NCBI GenBank assembly: GCA_016929795.1 | Contig: JAFGIA010000156.1 | Span: forward strand, 1-30,046 | Origin: Anaerolineae bacterium | Lineage (GTDB): Bacteria > Chloroflexota > Anaerolineae > JAAYZQ01 | DNA length: 30,046 nt | Direction: 5' to 3' | Part shown: positions 9,144 through 15,469 of the stretch, piece by piece | How positions within the stretch are numbered: position 1 is the first letter of the stretch | How the letters are laid out: every line of letters begins with the position of its first letter | Translations under genes and position numbers: made by a program | The notes under the pieces: model-generated | Seen by the model: the letters and a program-made list of their open reading frames with translations, nothing else | Told to the model about the DNA's origin: nothing | Databases searched by the model: none

Positions 9144-9153
9144 GCTTCCTCCT
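9144..9153 (-). promoter_or_regulatory. Ribosome binding site that fixes the sensor-kinase start
   Basis: The minus-strand sequence AGGAGGAAGC lies directly before the GTG at 9143. It is far stronger than anything before the upstream ATG codons at 9218 or 9167. Confidence 0.8.
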
Positions 9154-9216
9154 GCGTCGAAGACCATGCCTATTGGCTGACCACCTTCCGGGCGATCATC
9201 CAGTTCATCTGGATAC

Positions 9217-9245
9217 ATTGTACCTGGAGAGAGGGCTTTTCACAA
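9217..9245 (-). promoter_or_regulatory. Sigma70-type promoter for the kinase/regulator operon
   Basis: On the minus strand, TTGTGA (9245-9240), a 17-bp spacer and TACAAT (9222-9217). Transcription would begin near 9210, downstream of the ATG at 9218, which supports the GTG start at 9143. Confidence 0.65.
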
Positions 9246-9270
9246 ATGGGGCTGGTTACACGGAGTGACC

Positions 9271-9287
9271 ATGGTGCCTGGCACCAT
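9271..9287. promoter_or_regulatory. Perfect 17-bp palindrome between divergent promoters (candidate operator)
   Basis: ATGGTGCC-T-GGCACCAT is fully symmetric. It lies 5 bp upstream of the -35 box of the rightward promoter (9293) and about 25 bp upstream of the -35 of the leftward one (9245). The position suits a dimeric regulator acting on one or both genes. The protein that binds it is unknown. Confidence 0.5.
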
Positions 9288-9292
9288 ATTGC

Positions 9293-9321
9293 TTGTCAAA
9301 AAGAGGGTTTGGATAGATAAT
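9293..9321 (+). promoter_or_regulatory. Sigma70-type promoter for the membrane-protein gene
   Basis: TTGTCA (9293-9298), a 17-bp spacer and GATAAT (9316-9321), about 35 nt upstream of the ATG at 9357. Confidence 0.65.
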
Positions 9322-9356
9322 AGAGGTATCTCATCAAAGGGGAGGGAAGGACGGCG

Positions 9357-10202
9357 ATGTTTCGACGCATAAGGAACAGTTGGGAACTGGTGAAGGCGAG
9401 CGCGGGGGTGCTGCGTGCCGACAAGGAGCTAGTTGTGTTTCCGATCCTGTCAGCGATCGTGATGGTGATCGTCACCGCCAGCTTTTTCGTACCGGCGATC
9501 CTGGCGGGGCTGATCGACTCGGTGCTGATGGGCGAAGCACAAGTGGCCGGGGCGGTGGTCGCCTTCTTGTTCTACCTGGTGCAGTATTTCGTCATCTTTT
9601 TCACCAACTCGGCACTGGTGGGCGCCGCACTCATCAGGCTGCGCGGTGGGGATCCGACGGTGGGGGATGGCATTCGCATCGCGCTGCGCCACAGCGGGGC
9701 GATCCTCGGCTACGCGCTCATCGCGGCGACGGTGGGCATGATTCTACGCTGGCTGTCGGAGCGGGCGGGAGCGATCGGCCGGATCGTGGTCGGCCTGGTG
9801 GGGTTGGCGTGGAATATTGCCACTTACCTCGTAGTGCCTGTGCTAGTGATGGAAGAGGTGGGGCCGGTGGATGGCATCAAGCGCAGCGTGGAGCTGTTGA
9901 AACGCACATGGGGTGAGCAGATCGTGGGCGACGTGTCGATCGGGCTAATCTTTGGCCTGCTGTCTTTGCTCGCCATCCTGGCAGGCATCCCTGTGATCGT
10001 GCTGGCAGCGAACATGGAATCGGTGGGGTTGATCTTGGGTGTGATCGCCATCGAGATCGTGATCCTGTTGCTGTTGGGCCTGATCAACTCGACGCTCAGT
10101 GGTATTTATACGGCGGCCGTGTACCAGTACGCAGTGACAGGTGAGACAGGCGGCTACCTTGAGCCAGAGATGGTGCGGCACGCGTTCCGGCACAAGGCAT
10201 GA
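9357..10202 (+). CDS. Multi-pass membrane protein, DUF6159-like
   Basis: This is a 281-residue hydrophobic protein with about six TM segments (near 28-52, 62-85, 110-130, 138-162, 195-222 and 228-255). The soluble N-terminus FRRIRNSWELVKAS and the segment VMEEVGPVDGIKRSVELLKRTWG resemble the DUF6159 family of bacterial and archaeal membrane proteins, which has no established function. The ATG follows a GGGGAGGG ribosome site and a clear promoter. It diverges from the sensor-kinase operon and shares an intergenic palindrome with it, which hints at joint regulation. It is monocistronic, as the next gene lies on the opposite strand. Confidence 0.8.
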   Translation: MFRRIRNSWELVKASAGVLRADKELVVFPILSAIVMVIVTASFFVPAILAGLIDSVLMGEAQVAGAVVAFLFYLVQYFVIFFTNSALVGAALIRLRGGDPTVGDGIRIALRHSGAILGYALIAATVGMILRWLSERAGAIGRIVVGLVGLAWNIATYLVVPVLVMEEVGPVDGIKRSVELLKRTWGEQIVGDVSIGLIFGLLSLLAILAGIPVIVLAANMESVGLILGVIAIEIVILLLLGLINSTLSGIYTAAVYQYAVTGETGGYLEPEMVRHAFRHKA

Positions 10203-10204
10203 GA

Positions 10205-10247
10205 GGGAGAATGGAAGATTGGAAGATGGGCAGCCTGCCATTCTCCC
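10205..10247. terminator. Hairpin between convergent genes
   Basis: GGGAGAATGG (10205-10214) pairs perfectly with CCATTCTCCC (10238-10247) across a 23-nt loop. It sits between the stops of the DUF6159-like gene and rarD, so it may serve both. No T-tract follows. Confidence 0.4.
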
Positions 10248-10251
10248 GATT

Positions 10252-11145
10252 CTAGCTGTGAGTCGGGAGGATAGCACGTCGCCGCCTTTCCTGGACCAGT
10301 GCTTCGGCAGTGTAGATAGCCAGGGCGAGCCAGATCATGGCAAAGCCGGCCAAGCGCGCTGGGGAAAAGGGCTCGTGGTAGGCGAGGACACCGAGCAAGA
10401 ACTGCAGGGTGGGGGCGATATACTGCAGGATACCGACTGCCGAGAGGGTAATGCTGCGGGCGGCAGTGGCAAAGAGGAGCAGGGGGAAGGCGGTGACGGC
10501 GCCGGCGCCGGCGAGGAGGAGGGTGGTGGGAAGTGCGGCGTGGCCAAACGCGCCGGCGCCTGTGCGCTCCAAAAGGAGCAGGTAGGCGAGCGCGGGCATG
10601 GTCAGTAGCGCGGTCTCGAGCGACAGCCCCTCGAGTGAGCCGAGAGGGGCTGTTTTGCGAATCAGGCCGTAGAAGCCAAAGGTGCCGGCGAGGAGCAGGC
10701 CGATCCAGGGGAAGGTGCCGAGGGTGAGGGTGAGGTATAGGACGCCGGCGGCGGCAATGGCGACGGCGGCGGTCTGCAGGGGTCGCAGACGCTCGTGCAG
10801 AAAGAGGACGCCGAGGAGGACGCTGACGAGCGGGTTGATAAAGTAGCCGAGGCTGGCGTCGACGACGTGGTCGGCGTTGACGGCCCAGATGTAGGTGTAC
10901 CAGTTGGCGCCGAGGAGGCAGGCGCTGGCGAAGAAGAGGAGGAGGGTGCGCGGCCGGCGGAGGGAGGCGGCGATCCAGGCCCAGCGGCGGCGGATGGCGA
11001 GGACGAGGAGGACGAAAGCGAGCGACCAGACGGTGCGGTGGCAGAGGATCTCGAGAGCGGGCACGGCCTGGAGCGCTTTCCAGTAGATGGGCAGGATGCC
11101 CCATAGAACGTAGGCGCCGATGGCGGCGAGGATGCCACGGTTCAT
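10252..11145 (-). CDS. rarD: RarD-type EamA-family transporter
   Basis: This 297-residue inner-membrane protein of the drug/metabolite transporter superfamily has about ten TM helices in two EamA halves. The N-terminus (GILAAIGAYVLWGILPIYWK, then EILCHRTVWS) is the RarD signature, and the C-half contains GILQYIAPTLQFLLGV. The frame continues upstream to 11460, but the RarD start is the ATG at 11145, preceded by GGGAG (11152-11156). That ribosome site lies inside an inverted repeat and overlaps a 14-codon leader ORF that ends at this ATG. RarD was named from chloramphenicol sensitivity in E. coli; the true substrate is not established. Confidence 0.92.
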   Translation of the reverse strand: MNRGILAAIGAYVLWGILPIYWKALQAVPALEILCHRTVWSLAFVLLVLAIRRRWAWIAASLRRPRTLLLFFASACLLGANWYTYIWAVNADHVVDASLGYFINPLVSVLLGVLFLHERLRPLQTAAVAIAAAGVLYLTLTLGTFPWIGLLLAGTFGFYGLIRKTAPLGSLEGLSLETALLTMPALAYLLLLERTGAGAFGHAALPTTLLLAGAGAVTAFPLLLFATAARSITLSAVGILQYIAPTLQFLLGVLAYHEPFSPARLAGFAMIWLALAIYTAEALVQERRRRAILPTHS

Positions 11146-11186
11146 GGGCGGCTCCCGGGGAGCCGGGGGCGTGTTGAGTGTGTCAC
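11142..11186 (-). CDS. Putative 14-residue leader peptide upstream of rarD
   Basis: A GTG at 11186 follows the strong ribosome site GGGAGGAAACAAC and opens a short frame, VTHSTRPRLPGSRP. Its TGA overlaps the rarD ATG (ATGA). Translation would run through the 11149-11165 inverted repeat that contains the rarD ribosome site, so it could open that hairpin. The peptide is rich in Arg and Pro. The coding assignment rests only on the ribosome site and the overlap; chance occurrence is possible. Confidence 0.4.
   Translation of the reverse strand: MTHSTRPRLPGSRP
11149..11165 (-). promoter_or_regulatory. 17-nt inverted repeat covering the rarD ribosome binding site
   Basis: On the minus strand, CGGCTCCC-C-GGGAGCCG is perfectly symmetric. 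In RNA it could form a 6-bp GC-rich stem (CGGCTC/GAGCCG) with a 5-nt loop. Part of the GGGAG site before the ATG at 11145 lies in the stem and loop. Confidence 0.5.
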
Positions 11187-11228
11187 GTTGTTTCCTCCCA
11201 TGCGTCTCATTTTGGAAGCGGCGGACGT

Positions 11229-11244
11229 CCCGAGTACGCTCGGG
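11229..11244. repeat. Small palindromic element, copy A
   Basis: CCCGAG-TACG-CTCGGG. With the three bases to its left (CGT) and one fewer on the right, the 18-mer at 11226-11243 matches 22489-22506 at 16 of 18 bases. It lies in the rarD leader. Confidence 0.45.
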
Positions 11245-11255
11245 CGTGGTCTGCC

Positions 11256-11315
11256 GCGAGCAAATCCAGCGCAGGCCAGTCTGGCGCGAGCAGATCTGGC
11301 GCGGGCAGATCGAGT
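11256..11315. repeat. Four degenerate 15-bp tandem units, pentapeptide-repeat-like
   Basis: Units start at 11256, 11271, 11286 and 11301, each beginning GCGAGC, GCAGGC or GCGGGC. Read on the plus strand in the frame that starts at 11257, they encode ANPAQ-ASLAR-ADLAR-ADRVE, close to the A(D/N)LxX pentapeptide consensus. The surrounding frame is short and lies between two promoters, so it is probably not a gene. It may be a relic or a minisatellite. The rest of 11146-11468 holds the leader ORF, the palindromic element and the two divergent promoters. Confidence 0.5.
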
Positions 11316-11331
11316 TGAGCGACAGGGTGGG

Positions 11332-11360
11332 ATTGTACACGGAGTTGGGGGATGTGTCAA
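11332..11360 (-). promoter_or_regulatory. Sigma70-type promoter for rarD
   Basis: On the minus strand, consensus TTGACA (11360-11355), a 17-bp spacer and TACAAT (11337-11332). It would give a leader of about 180 nt carrying the repeats, the leader ORF and the hairpin before rarD. Confidence 0.75.
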
Positions 11361-11393
11361 AGAGGGAGCGTGGCGACTGCCGCTGCTCGCTGC

Positions 11394-11422
11394 TTGACGG
11401 GGAGGGACGTCTTTTGTACAAT
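11394..11422 (+). promoter_or_regulatory. Sigma70-type promoter for rsgA
   Basis: TTGACG (11394-11399), a 17-bp spacer and TACAAT (11417-11422), about 40 nt before the TTG start. An 11-codon frame (11430-11465) begins at about the expected transcription start and ends 3 nt before rsgA; it has no ribosome site and may be chance. Confidence 0.75.
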
Positions 11423-11468
11423 GGCGGGGATGCGTGGGGCGCGAAAGGGAAGGGAGGCACTGTAGGGG

Positions 11469-12386
11469 TTGAAGGATCTGAGAAAAGGGGTGGTGATCCT
11501 GGCGCGGAGCGGGAAGCACCGGGTACAGGGGGAAGATGGCGAGATCGTCACGTGCGACGTGCGCGGCAGGCTGAAGCAGGAGCAGCTCGACACGGACCTG
11601 GTGGCGACGGGGGACCGGGTGCTGTGGCGCCAGACGCGGCCAGGGCTGGGCGTGCTCGAAGAGGTGCTGGAGCGCGAGACGCAGCTCAGCCGGCGCAGGC
11701 CAGGGACGGACATGGAGCAGGTGCTGGTGGCGAACCCGGATCAGGCGGTGTTTATTTTCGCGGCGCGCGAGCCAGAGCCCAAGCTGCGGATGCTCGACAG
11801 GCTGCTGGTGCTGGCGGAAAACAATGACCTGCCGGCACTCATCTGCATCAACAAAGTGGACCTGGTAGACGACGAAGAATCGCTCAAGGAGATGGTGTGG
11901 CGCTTTGCCGTCTACGAAGAAATCGGCTACCCGGTGATTTATACGAGTGCCGTGACAGGCCTGGGGGTAGACGAGCTGCGCGATCACCTGGCCGGGAAGC
12001 TGAGTGTACTATCAGGCCCGAGTGGGGTTGGCAAGACGAGCCTGCTGAACGCGATCCAGCCGGAGCTGGGGTTGCACACGCGCGAGATCAGCGAGGCGAC
12101 GGGCAAAGGCCGGCATACGACGGTGGCAACGCGGCTGTGGCCGCTCAATGTGGGCGGGTACGTGGCTGACACGCCAGGGCTGCGGGAAGCGGGGCTGTGG
12201 GACATCGAGCCGGAGGAGTTGGACTGGCATTTCGTAGAGATGCGGGAGTATATTCCGCACTGCCGCTTTTCGAGCTGCACGCACACGCACGAGCCCGGGT
12301 GCGCGGTGAAGGCGGCGGTGGAGGCGGGCGAGATCAGCAAGGAACGGTACGAGAGTTACCAGCGGATGCTGGAGGGAGACGTATAG
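11469..12386 (+). CDS. rsgA: Small ribosomal subunit biogenesis GTPase RsgA
   Basis: RsgA (YloQ/YjeQ) is a circularly permuted GTPase that helps late maturation of the 30S subunit. This 305-residue protein shows an N-terminal OB-fold region (about 5-70), then the GTPase motifs in permuted order: G4 NKVD (128-131), G1 GPSGVGKTS (183-191) and G3 DTPG (234-237). The zinc site is C265-x4-C270-x-H272-x5-C278, and the length is normal for the family. The start chosen is a TTG at 11469, with GGGAGG 12 nt upstream, a little far. No in-frame ATG nearby would keep the OB-fold. It has its own promoter, divergent from rarD. Confidence 0.95.
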   Translation: MKDLRKGVVILARSGKHRVQGEDGEIVTCDVRGRLKQEQLDTDLVATGDRVLWRQTRPGLGVLEEVLERETQLSRRRPGTDMEQVLVANPDQAVFIFAAREPEPKLRMLDRLLVLAENNDLPALICINKVDLVDDEESLKEMVWRFAVYEEIGYPVIYTSAVTGLGVDELRDHLAGKLSVLSGPSGVGKTSLLNAIQPELGLHTREISEATGKGRHTTVATRLWPLNVGGYVADTPGLREAGLWDIEPEELDWHFVEMREYIPHCRFSSCTHTHEPGCAVKAAVEAGEISKERYESYQRMLEGDV

Positions 12387-12453
12387 CACCTCCCCGTGCA
12401 TCTGGCTGGAACCAGCAATAGATGTGCCTCGGCGGTAACAGGTTCTTCCGCTT

Positions 12454-12481
12454 TTGACAATTCAGAAAAAGCGAATAAAAT
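12454..12481 (+). promoter_or_regulatory. Sigma70-type promoter for the tetR-ABC operon
   Basis: Consensus TTGACA (12454-12459), a 16-bp spacer and TAAAAT (12476-12481). Confidence 0.7.
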
Positions 12482-12512
12482 GTGACCCCGGTCAATTTTG
12501 TGGAAAGGTCAC
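12482..12512. promoter_or_regulatory. Candidate TetR operator
   Basis: GTGACC (12482-12487) and GGTCAC (12507-12512) are inverted copies placed just after the -10 box, with another GGTCA at 12490-12494. The position fits autorepression by the TetR protein encoded next. Confidence 0.4.
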
Positions 12513-12533
12513 GATTCCCGAAGGGGGGAAGGT

Positions 12534-13232
12534 ATGCAGTCGACGTTATCGCGTCGCGAACGGAAAAAGCTGGAAACCCGCCAGGCGCTGCTAGAAGCGG
12601 CGTGGGCATTGTTTCACGTCAAGGGGTTCCACGAGACGACGATCGAAGAGATCACGGAGCGGGCCGACGTCGCCAAAGGGACGTTCTTTAACTATTTTTC
12701 CTCAAAGGACGGGCTGTTGGGCGATCTGGCACTGTGGCGGTTCTCGCGGGTGCGCGAGGCGCTGGACGTGGGCCGCGGCGCGCCCGAGAGCCCGGTAGCG
12801 CGCATCAATCTGCTCCTCAAGCTGCTGCACGAAGAGATGGTGGACGACTGGCCGTTGGTGCAGCAGGCATTCGCCATGCGCCTGAGCAACCCGCTGCCTT
12901 CCCCAGGGCAGACGAGGCAGCGGCTGACCAACCTACTCACGGACCTGGTGCGCGAAGCGCAGGAACGGGGCGAGATCCGGGATGACCTGGAGGCCGAGGT
13001 GGTGACGGACCTGATCTTTGTGACCCAGATCCGCCATCTGGCGATGTGCGCACACAAGCAAGGCAGCCCTCCACCGGCGGGCGACTCGGGGCAGGTGATC
13101 GAGCTGCTGATGGATGGCCTGGCGGGTCCCGGCTGGCAGCGACGAGGGCGCGAGGAGAGCGGCGGGCTGCCGGGCCGAGCACAGAAGACAACATCTCTTG
13201 CAGAGATAGCAGAGGAGCACAGGGTGCCATGA
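12534..13232 (+). CDS. TetR-family transcriptional regulator
   Basis: This 232-residue protein starts at the ATG at 12534, behind GGGGGGAAGG. A GTG at 12498 in the same frame is possible but lies too near the promoter. A TetR_N helix-turn-helix occupies about residues 10-62, with TRQALLEAAWALF and TIEEITERADVAKGTFFNYF. The C-terminal ligand domain is not recognisable beyond general helical character, and the last 40 residues look low in structure. Its TGA overlaps the ATG of the first exporter gene (ATGA). TetR proteins in this setting usually repress the adjacent pump and are released by its substrate. Inverted GTGACC/GGTCAC repeats sit at the promoter. Confidence 0.92.
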   Translation: MQSTLSRRERKKLETRQALLEAAWALFHVKGFHETTIEEITERADVAKGTFFNYFSSKDGLLGDLALWRFSRVREALDVGRGAPESPVARINLLLKLLHEEMVDDWPLVQQAFAMRLSNPLPSPGQTRQRLTNLLTDLVREAQERGEIRDDLEAEVVTDLIFVTQIRHLAMCAHKQGSPPPAGDSGQVIELLMDGLAGPGWQRRGREESGGLPGRAQKTTSLAEIAEEHRVP

Positions 13233-15469
13233 AGCGATTGTTCAAGTACCTCAAGCCGTACCGGGGCATGATCCTGTTCGCGGTGATCCTGCTGTTCGCG
13301 CAGGCAAACTTTGACCTGGCGCTGCCCGATTACCTATCGCGCATCGTCAACGTGGGCATCCAGCAGGGAGGTGTGGAGGACGCCGTGCCGACTGCAGTGC
13401 GCGAGCGGACGATGGACCGGCTGACGATGTTCATGAGCGACGAGGAGCGCAGCGCGGTGCTCGATGCCTACACGCTCGTCGATCAGGAATCACCACAGTA
13501 CGCGACGACGGTCGAGAAGTACCCGGCTGTGAAGGAAGCGCCGGTGTACGTGCTGAAGGACGTGGGGCAGGAGGTGATCGACCGCCTGAACCCGGTGATG
13601 GCGCGGGCATTCCTGGTCGTGTCGGGCATCGAGCAAGTGATGGAGGACCCGTCAAAGGCCGCGGAGATGGGGGGCAACCTGTCGTTCGACCTGAGCAAGC
13701 TGCCGGCGGGGGTAGATCTGTTCGATCTGCTCGGGCGGCTGCCGGCCACACAGCGGCAGCAGTTGACGGAGCGGGTGAACGAGCAGTTCGGGTCGATGGG
13801 CGACAATTTTGTCGTCCAGGCGGCGATCGCGCCGGTGCAGGCCGAGTACAAAGCGCTCGGCGTGGACACGGACGCGCTGCAGAACAACTATATCGTGCGC
13901 ATCGGCGGCGTGATGTTGCTGCTTACGCTGCTGTCGGGCACGGCGACGGTGGCAGTCGGCTACCTGTCGGCGCAGACGGCAGCGGGCATGGCGCGCGATG
14001 TCCGCCAGGCGCTGTTCCGGCGAGTGGAGAGCTTTTCGGCCGCCGAGTTTTCGAGCTTTTCGACCGCGTCGCTGATCACGCGCTCGACGAACGACGTGAC
14101 GCAGGTACAGATGATGGTGATGATCTCCATCCGGATGGTGTTCTACGCGCCGATCATGGGCGTGGGAGGGGTGATCCGTGCCGTGGGCAAGGGCGGCTCG
14201 ATGTGGTGGATCATTGCCGTGGCGGTGCTGGTGCTGCTTGGCCTGATCGTGATCGTGATGTCGATCGCCCTGCCGAGGTTCCGGCGCATCCAGAGCCTGA
14301 TCGACCGGCTGAACCTGGTGGCGCGCGAGCACCTGTCGGGCATGATGGTCATCCGCGCATTCAACCGTCAAGGGTTCGAGGAGGAGCGATTCGATCGGGC
14401 GAACCAGGAACTGACAGGCGTCATGCTGTTCATCAACCGGCTGATGGTGATTATGATGCCGCTGATGATGCTGATCATGAACGGGTTGTTCATCAGCATC
14501 ACGTGGGTTGGGGCGCATCAGGTGGCCCAGGCGAATATGCAGGTAGGCGACATGATGGCCTTTATCCAATATGCGATGCAGATCGTGATGTCGTTCCTGA
14601 TGCTGAGCATGCTCTTTATCTTTCTGCCGCGCGCGGCCGTGTCTGCGGATCGGATCGCGGATGTGCTGGAGACGGAACCAACGATCCTCGACCCAGCGCG
14701 GCCGAGGACCTTTGGCACAAACGGGGCGGGGCGGATCGAGTTCCGTGACGTATCTTTCCGCTATCCCGACGCGCTGTCGGACGTGCTGCACGATATCACC
14801 TTCACGGCGGAGCCGGGCCAGACTACGGCGTTCATCGGCTCGACAGGCTGTGGCAAGTCGACACTGGTCAACCTGATCCCGCGGTTCTACGATGTCACGG
14901 AGGGCTCGATCTATGTCGACAACACGGACATCCGGGAGGTGACACAACACGACCTGCGCGACAGGATCGGCTACATCGCCCAGACGGGCGTGCTGTTCTC
15001 AGGTACGATCGAGAGTAACCTGCGCTACGCGGACGAGAACGCGAGCGAAGAGACGCTGCGAGAGGCGGTCGAGATCGCCCAGGCGGACGAGTTCGTATTC
15101 GCGACCCCCAAGGGGTTGGATGCCGAGATCTCACAGGGGGGCACGAACGTGTCGGGTGGGCAGAAGCAGAGGCTGTCGATCGCCCGTGCGGTGGTCAAAA
15201 AGCCGCCGATCTATATCTTTGACGACAGTTTCTCTGCCCTCGACTTTCGCACGGACCAGGCACTGCGCGCGGCACTCAAGGATAAAACAGGCGACAGCAC
15301 GGTGCTGATCGTCACGCAGCGCGTGTCGACGGTCAAGAATGCAGACCAGATCATCGTGCTGGACGAGGGGCGGATCGTCGGCAAAGGCACACACAACGAG
15401 CTGATGGAGACGTGCGAAACCTACCGCGAAATCGCGCTGTCGCAGTTGAGCATGGAGGAACTGAGATGA
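13229..15469 (+). CDS. Heterodimeric ABC exporter, subunit with degenerate ATPase site
   Basis: This is a 746-residue half-transporter (TM domain plus NBD). The frame runs further upstream, but the start is the ATG at 13229, which overlaps the tetR stop. TM1 is at about 13-33. An external insert of roughly 180 residues (about 42-222) precedes TM2. The NBD has Walker A GSTGCGKST (537-545), signature VSGGQ (641-645) and Walker B ending in D665-D666, so the catalytic Glu is replaced by Asp. The switch His is replaced by Gln (Q697). These changes mark the degenerate-site subunit of TM287/288-, LmrCD- or BmrCD-like exporters, here paired with the next gene. A multidrug or lipid-like substrate is likely; which one is unknown. 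Confidence 0.94.
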   Translation: MKRLFKYLKPYRGMILFAVILLFAQANFDLALPDYLSRIVNVGIQQGGVEDAVPTAVRERTMDRLTMFMSDEERSAVLDAYTLVDQESPQYATTVEKYPAVKEAPVYVLKDVGQEVIDRLNPVMARAFLVVSGIEQVMEDPSKAAEMGGNLSFDLSKLPAGVDLFDLLGRLPATQRQQLTERVNEQFGSMGDNFVVQAAIAPVQAEYKALGVDTDALQNNYIVRIGGVMLLLTLLSGTATVAVGYLSAQTAAGMARDVRQALFRRVESFSAAEFSSFSTASLITRSTNDVTQVQMMVMISIRMVFYAPIMGVGGVIRAVGKGGSMWWIIAVAVLVLLGLIVIVMSIALPRFRRIQSLIDRLNLVAREHLSGMMVIRAFNRQGFEEERFDRANQELTGVMLFINRLMVIMMPLMMLIMNGLFISITWVGAHQVAQANMQVGDMMAFIQYAMQIVMSFLMLSMLFIFLPRAAVSADRIADVLETEPTILDPARPRTFGTNGAGRIEFRDVSFRYPDALSDVLHDITFTAEPGQTTAFIGSTGCGKSTLVNLIPRFYDVTEGSIYVDNTDIREVTQHDLRDRIGYIAQTGVLFSGTIESNLRYADENASEETLREAVEIAQADEFVFATPKGLDAEISQGGTNVSGGQKQRLSIARAVVKKPPIYIFDDSFSALDFRTDQALRAALKDKTGDSTVLIVTQRVSTVKNADQIIVLDEGRIVGKGTHNELMETCETYREIALSQLSMEELR

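Noticed and set aside
10154..11104. 316-residue minus-strand frame over rarD
   Set aside because: Arg/Pro/His-rich translation in another frame; the RarD frame has clear TM helices and family signatures.
11256..11315. CRISPR array or a real pentapeptide-repeat gene
   Set aside because: Units are contiguous 15-mers without spacers, and the coding frame is short and interrupted by promoters, so neither interpretation holds.
11142..11987. 281-residue minus-strand frame ending at the rarD start
   Set aside because: It is antisense to rsgA over most of its length and has no motif. Only its last 14 codons, which have their own ribosome site, are kept as a leader ORF.
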